Assembly (NCBI GenBank): GCA_000310025.1
Contig: FN649727.1
Location: 3,517,275-3,581,274 of the forward strand
Length of the DNA: 64,000 nt
DNA from: Ectocarpus siliculosus
Taxonomy: Eukaryota > Sar > Phaeophyceae > Ectocarpales > Ectocarpaceae
Reading direction: 5' to 3'
Shown here piece after piece: positions 58,145 through 64,000 of this stretch. The notes below the pieces were generated by a model. It made no database searches. It was given only the letters and a program-made list of their open reading frames with translations, and was not told the origin of the DNA. The translations under genes were made by a program, and so were the position numbers. Each line of letters opens with the position of its first letter. Position 1 is the stretch's first letter.

Positions 58145-61100
58145 ATGGCAACTCCGCGGGGCCTACTCTTCCTGCTGGGCGCAACATTATTGTTCGCGAC
58201 GCATGGGTTAAGACCTGTCGAGTCATTCACGTTGCACTTTCCGGTGTTCAGGAGAACCTCGCTGTTGAGCGGGGCCACGAGAGTATCACGTCGTCCATTT
58301 CCATCTGCACCGGCGTCGCGTTGCCGATGTTTTGCTAATGCCGAGTCTACCCAAACCGGCACGATTGGCGGAAGGGAGCAGAAACAGGGAGATCCTGCGG
58401 GGAAAGGGTCGTTGTCCACGCCGACGACGCCATCATTTTCGAAAGCACAAGATGAAGCTGGGTCCAAGGATGGTAAGTTGATGTTGAGATTTTTGAACTG
58501 CAGGTTCCCCATGTCACAGCGGTAGGTACGATACAGCATCGTTTTTTCATCATCGTTGTGGGTGCATCCAGCATTGCGCAGATACGTCCCTTGGCCACCA
58601 TGCTCATCGATGAACTCTGATCTCTCTTCAAAGCTTGAGTGCAACGTCGGGAGTCTACCGCACACTGCTGTACCGCTGTACCATACTCTCGCATCAAAAA
58701 CGCGGCGGAATCACCCCGCCCTCCTGGCGGAATCGCCCCGCCCCACCGCCGCCGGTCTGCCGCTACTTTTGCCGCACCTTCCCTGGACGCATGTTTGCTT
58801 GTATGGCGTTTGCTTAGCTGCTACATCGCCCCCTCCCGTGTGTCTATCAACCCTCTCCTCCTTGGATGTATCTCGTTGGTAATTTTCCTTCTGTCCAGCC
58901 GAGCGGAAAGCCGCCGGCCCGGAGCCGTCCTGGGTGCAAGACCCCGGGGAGAGCAGAGTCAAGATGTGGATGCGATCGGTGGGTGCACCCTTGAAGGATG
59001 TTTGATGCACCGCCCCCTGATGCTGTTGCTGATGCCACTACTACTGGACAGCGGTAGCACTTACGCTCAAAAACTCCGCGTGGTACACGGGCTATTCAAC
59101 TGCTGATGGTGCTCGCTACCAAGTGGTGATGAACGCGGAGCCTGCTCCTGTGTGGGCTGCTATCTGGCTATAATTGAAAGCAGTTGCTGAGGCACACCCC
59201 TTGTTTGGCCTGGACTTGTTTTGCCCCCCGGTCCCACCTCGCACACACTTTGTCCCATCCTGTTCTGTTTTGCCCCCCCATCTCAGTTGTGAATGCGGCT
59301 CCGAGTGCGAATACCGGGTTCATGTACTTGCAGGATGCCTTTTTACGAAAACGAGAGAGAACTGCACATGACTGAGCTGGGAAAAGTAGAAGGAAAATAT
59401 GCATACAGAGAGAAGTTTGATGCATGGAATAGCCACGAGAGAAGTGTTAGATAAAGACTACATAGCTGACTGAGTAGCTACTGAAATTATGAGAAGTGGA
59501 CTGAAAAGGCGGAAAGTGATTTTGACAGGATAATTAGGTTAGGTAAAGCATTTTTGAGCCAACCTTGACAAAGGAGGAAGGAGCGATTGGCCATCGGTGA
59601 TAGGTCCTGTGGGAACGATGCTCCGCCCTCTCGAGGACGCGTGGTCAATTCTCTGACAAGTATGCAAAACATGAGTACCCCACCCCCCACCTCAACAGGC
59701 GGCGAGCAAGGGTGACCACAACCGCGTGGCCATGTACTTGCGCAAGTACCGCGAGGCGAAGGTGCTGAAGGGGGAGTTGCCACGCATCGCCCTCTACAAC
59801 ACCGCCCTGCGCGCGTTGGATCGTTGCAAGAAGTGGAGACTGTGAGTGTTGTGCGTATTCTTTTACCAGCAGCCACTTCACGCCGACAGGCGCAGCAACG
59901 CCTTTTAGAAGGAAGAATGGAACAGACAGCATTGCTCTGCTTGCCTGCTGCCGCGATAGAGCAGCAGACCACAAACAGCTTAGACCAATTTGGTGTTTGT
60001 GTCATGGGCGGTTTCATACCGATGGGATTCCTCGGTTTTTGTTTGCTCGTGAAACACTACCTGGTATATTGTAGGGGAACGACAGGGAGGATACTCCACT
60101 CCGTCCGCTTTCCCTATTATCACCACCTTGACCGTTCCACCGCAACGCGGATGATCCAAATTTTGTTCGAAATTCGCAGCGAGAACGAGCACACTGCTGT
60201 GTATGAAAACCACCGTAGCTCCGTTAACCCATTTATCCGTTCAGCTCCCGTTCTACACCTATCGCAACAACAACAACAACGGTGCATATGTACAGAATGA
60301 CAACAGCAGCAGCACTTTGAACAGTGGCCGTTCTCGTGAACCCGTCCATCTGATACCCGCCTCAGCGCCCTGAGCGTGTTCCGAGAGATGCAGTCGGACG
60401 GGGTGGATCCCGACCGCGACTCGTACTTTTTCGTGATGAGCGCCTGCTCGAAGCGAGGCGAGGCCAAGACCGCGCTAGCTCTCCTCGCAGAAATGAAAGC
60501 GAGGCGGCGGCAGCAGCAGCAGCAGCAGCAGCAGCAGCGGGCTGGGGGGGGGCCGGGGGGCTACGGCGAAGTAGAAGACGAGGACGGGGCACCCGCGCCA
60601 GACCTGCTTCTCTACGCCGTCGTGATGAAGGCCTGCGCCTGGGGAAAGCGCTGGCAGCAAGCGATCCGTCTGCTGGACGACATGTCCGCCGCCGGCGGTG
60701 AGTGCGGAAACCGAGGACACCCGTAAGAGATGGGATTGCGCCGGGAAAAAAACGAGTGACGCGTCTCTGTAGGAGTTTGATGTGGTCTCCATTTTGGCTT
60801 AAGAATCTTCATCGTATTGAAGAGATTTTGGTTCGGCGTATGCTACGGCGTCTCGCTGCTGTTCTCCTGCTACAACTACAAGAAACTACACCGATCACAC
60901 ACTACCATCGTTTCCTGTGCTATCTTGCGCCCGGTCAACCGTGCTGGATGCCTTGGGAGCCAACAACCGCCGCTGCGTTCGCATACGTGCGGCTACGGCT
61001 GCTCCTGAAGTGCCCGCCCGCCACCCCCCGCTGACCCATCCACCCCAACACACACTTGCTCTGTCGCGACCATGAACCCACCAAACCACCCGAAAAGTCG

Positions 61101-63130
61101 CGCCGAACGTGGTGGTGGTGAACACGGCTCTGTCGGCATGCGCCAAGTGCGGCCAGGTTTCTCGTGCCACGCAGCTCCTCCAAGAGATGCAGGTGCGAAC
61201 ATGGGGCTCTCGCAGAAATCGATTCGGGTACTGTACGAAGATGATGGGCGAATAGAAAACCCTTGCCCTTACTCCAACATGTGTGTCACGTTTTTTTATG
61301 TTTCGAGGAAAAGCACGGCAGCAACAACCTGCACCGAGCCGATCTCCACCGTGGAACTAGAGACGCAAGCTTTGCGTATGCTGTTCTCGTCGAAATGCCT
61401 TATATTAGCACGATATTAACGTACCACATACGTAGATATGTACGATTGGGTGGGTAGAAACGTGTTCGAGCAGCTCCCGAAACCCGAGTTTTTCCTAACA
61501 CACGTCAAACACCCCCGTGTCCCATCGACTCCTCGTGTTCTTGAGAGGTCGGGCAAGCTCTTCAGAATTCGATCTAGGGGCTCCAAAATTTAGAGGCCAT
61601 TCGATTTCTCGATAATCAGTTGTGCCCAATAGTCGTACTCTGCCAACCTTGTGTTCTATCGACGATGTCTTCATGTATCACAGGTGCATTTTTCGTCTGT
61701 TCCCCCCCGTAACGACGCACCAGGCGACGCACACAATGCTCCTCTCGTAATACAGCAGTATAATAGCAGTATGCCAAACTCTTCTCCCGTCGCTTCCTCG
61801 CACCTTCAGGCAATAACGATGACTTGAGACAGACTACAGCGGGCTTCTGCGTCCACATTGGCACCTTTTTTTTGTTTCCTGGTTGTCTCCCATCCAAATG
61901 GCGACGACGGCACGAAAGCGTTGCCGTCTTTAAACAAAAAAACGCATTTGCTTCAATCTTATTTTTTTCCTTTCCTTCCTCGAAGTGAAACGACCGCGAC
62001 AACGTTGCCGTTTTCCACTTGAAAGAAACGTGTTTCTTCGTGTTTTCTTCTTTCCTTCCTCGAAACGAAACGAAACGACCACCACGCCGACGCCGCCGCC
62101 GCCGACGACGACGACAACGACAATGACGGCAGGAAAAGTACGGGGTCGCCCCGGAGGTGAGGAGCTACAACTCCGTCATCAGCGGCCACGAGCGGGCGGG
62201 GGAGTGGCGCGAGGCCCTGGCCCTGGCGAAGAGGATGGAGCAGGCGGACGGCGTCTTGCCCAACGTGGTGACGTTCAACTCCGTCATCGGCGCGTGCAAG
62301 ACGGCCGGGCGGCCGGAGGAGGCCCTGGCCGTGCTGGGCATGCTGCGGCGGAAGGGCCTGCAGCCCGACGTGATCAGCTTCAACAGCGCAATCGGCGCCT
62401 GCGCCAGGTTTGTGCGTGCGTGATATGTGTTTGTTGTTAGCGCGGGTGTTGTTAAGATCGCATGTGTGGATAGCATGTGTGAGTGTGTTTTCTGTGTAGC
62501 AGTAGTGGTTGGTCGCAGCCAGTCGGATGACATGTTCAAACGGACGTCAACCTCGGCGGCAAAATTAACGTGGTGCACTTTTTCGTTTCAGACTAGTGAC
62601 TCCTCTCGTGCCCCACCTGTTTTGTCGTGTCTTTTTTGCCGGCCTTGGTTCCATTTCGTGTACGATGTATCTCGACACGCCGCTCAAGGGATTCTTGGTG
62701 TTCCTGGCACTTGTTTGGGAGCCTGCCTCACCTTTTGACTGCCCGAGTAAGTAAATGCACCGCCTGCCCAATGCTACTGCTGTCTGCGCACCTGTAATCC
62801 CTTTGTTGTTTGTTCGAGGGCGGTTGGCGGCGGGTCCGTCTGTCCCTCTATCTTATTCCCTAAATTTCGCAAAAGATACAACAACAGATATTTGCCCTTG
62901 GTTCTATAACTTTAGCGTGAAATGGCGCAGGGCTGACAAGCGTAATGTGTCCCAACGTTTTGTCGATGCACCTTCAACCTCTTGGTCGTCGTTGTGCGCA
63001 CACGCGTGCACACACACACGCCAGCGGAGGAAAGTGGGAGGTTGCTCTCCAGCTGCTGGAGCTGATGCCCTCGGAGGGCGTGACGCCAGACCTCATGACG
63101 TACAACATCGCGCTGGACGCGTGTGTCAAG
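58145..63130 (+). CDS. Plastid-targeted pentatricopeptide-repeat (PPR) protein, continues past window
   Basis: PPR proteins bind organelle RNA and guide its processing or translation. Exons: 58145-58472, 58899-58978, 59699-59841, 60366-60697, 61098-61192, 62133-62407, 63025-63130. Phases match at every junction (1, 0, 2, 1, 0, 2, 0). The N terminus is hydrophobic (LLFLLGATLLFATHG), then VESF-TLHF, then an Arg/Ser-rich stretch. This resembles a signal peptide plus transit peptide of a complex plastid, although the Phe site is not a perfect ASAFAP. PPR repeats include ALSVFREMQSDGVDPDRDSY, NTALSACAKCGQ, SYNSVISGHERAGEWREAL, TFNSVIGACKTAGRPEEAL, SFNSAIGACAR and TYNIALDACVK. A CAG run encodes nine Gln after the first repeats. 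There is no stop after 63130, so the gene goes on; a possible exon at 63294-63350 fits in phase but shows no PPR motif. Confidence 0.87.
59283..59690 (+). mobile_element. LINE 3' fragment in a PPR intron
   Basis: Related to the 3' 350 bases of the LINE at 48118-49918: Cys-knuckle region, ACATGACTGAGCTGGGAAAA, and a nearly identical segment from GATTGGCCATCGGTGATAGG to the C-rich tail. It has several stops and indels. It ends eight bases before the exon at 59699. Confidence 0.85.
60513..60538. repeat. (CAG)n run encoding polyGln in the PPR gene
   Basis: About nine in-frame CAG codons between the second and third PPR units, probably a length-variable linker. Confidence 0.9.
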
Positions 63131-63218
63131 GTGACGCACTTTTTGTGTTTCAGTTTTTTCTGTTTCGGTTGTTTTGGTGAGCGACTACTGATTTGGGATC
63201 ATGTCCTTCAGAAACTCG

Positions 63219-63252
<34 letters not shown>

Positions 63253-64000
63253 GATGAAGGGTGCTCTTCGCTCTTTTTTATTGGCTCGTGTAGGCGTTGA
63301 AGAGGTCGGGTAGCGTGCTGTCACCGATCGCTGGAGAGGTGCTTCGCAAGGTCTGCAAGTGTTGTGGGGGGTCGTGTGTGTGTGTGTGTGTGTGCATATG
63401 GGTGTTTGCGATCTTCCCCGGAAAGGTCTTTCGCGAAGGTCTCGGCACCTATTGTCATGCTGAGCTGTCCCCTCCTCTTCTCCCCGAAACTCTTGGCCTG
63501 CCTCGCGGCGGTTGCCTAGCTCGGCACCATGAGAATCGAACTGGGCTTCTGTCACGGAACTTGAGGTTTTGGAACACTTTTGTTGCGCGAAATACCTTAA
63601 GGGTGTCGATCTCTGAAAATGATGACGGCGTACTCCTGAAGACCTTGCACTTCTTTTTCTGGTAACGACAATGACGGAACTACGGGAAAATGAAAGTTGG
63701 CACCGGCCGTCAAAAGATACGGGATTGCCGGTGTGTTTTTTGTGGCCGGCTCCGGAATGGTGCATGCAGGCTCAAATGAAGGTCAAACAAGGAATCGGGC
63801 CTCGATCATGTCAAGTAGCAAGTATCAGGTAGGCGCTTCTTGCATGCGGGGCGCTGCAACTGGCCTGCGACCCCCCCCCCCCCCCCCCCCCACAAAAAAA
63901 GCCCGAGTTGATGTTTTATGAGGATTTTTGTTAGAATAACGAGGGGGTCGAAGAAATGAAAAAACAAATTATCTTTGACGTCGCGCGAGAAAAAGTCGAG
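63131..64000. other. PPR intron(s) running off the window
   Basis: Contains a (CTG)n run at 63222-63250, a (GT)n run at 63376-63392 and a C20 tract at 63870-63891. No further PPR motif is visible. The phase-compatible candidate exon 63294-63350 is unsupported. Confidence 0.45.

Noticed and set aside
63294-63350. Possible eighth PPR exon (19 codons, phase 0)
   Set aside because: Splice sites fit but the peptide has no PPR signature and the donor is weak.
1-64000. CRISPR arrays, operons, ribosome-binding sites and rRNA genes
   Set aside because: The window is intron-rich eukaryotic nuclear DNA; no regularly spaced repeats or rRNA sequence were seen.

Overview
This is eukaryotic nuclear DNA. 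Every recognisable gene except one is split into short exons by GT-AG introns, with three GC-AG candidates, and simple repeats and decayed transposons are common. The gene content points to a brown alga, most likely an Ectocarpus-like species. Three things support this: a protein built of 14 EsV-1-7 cysteine repeats, two NB-ARC-TPR receptor-like genes whose TPRs lie one per exon, and a PPR protein with a bipartite (complex-plastid) presequence. The species is an inference; I could not search a database. Layout: <1-10.8 kb (+) is a 17-exon mitochondrial-type Lon protease whose 5' end lies before the window. 10.8-14.9 kb is intergenic and holds a TA-flanked inverted-repeat element. 14.9-20.8 kb (+) is NB-ARC-TPR gene A, eight phase-0 exons. 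21.2-26.2 kb (+) encodes a U-box domain followed by two FHA domains. It could be a separate gene, or it could be the spliced 3' half of gene A. 26.7-29.5 kb (-) is a decayed DIRS/Ngaro-like tyrosine-recombinase retrotransposon. 29.5-34.7 kb shows no gene. 34.75-45.3 kb (+) is NB-ARC-TPR gene B, twelve exons, with extra TPRs and an acidic tail ending in a UIM-like motif. 46.3-47.2 kb is a second inverted-repeat element. 48.1-49.9 kb (+) is a 5'-truncated LINE flanked by 20-bp target-site duplications. 51.6-53.5 kb (-) is the uninterrupted EsV-1-7 gene. 58.1-63.1 kb and beyond (+) is the plastid-type PPR gene, with a LINE fragment in one intron. How the genes relate: genes A and B are paralogues. 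Their NB-ARC parts, including an intron, are nearly identical, while their TPR introns have diverged completely. This suggests recent conversion or duplication of the ATPase module beside older, reshuffled TPR exons. All gene A and B introns except one, and all U-box/FHA introns, are phase 0, so cassettes can be exchanged without breaking frame. Gene A runs in frame towards a ubiquitin-ligase module, and gene B ends in a ubiquitin-binding-type motif. The central hypothesis is therefore an exon-shuffled NLR-like receptor locus wired to ubiquitin signalling. Lon, EsV-1-7 and PPR are unrelated neighbours.
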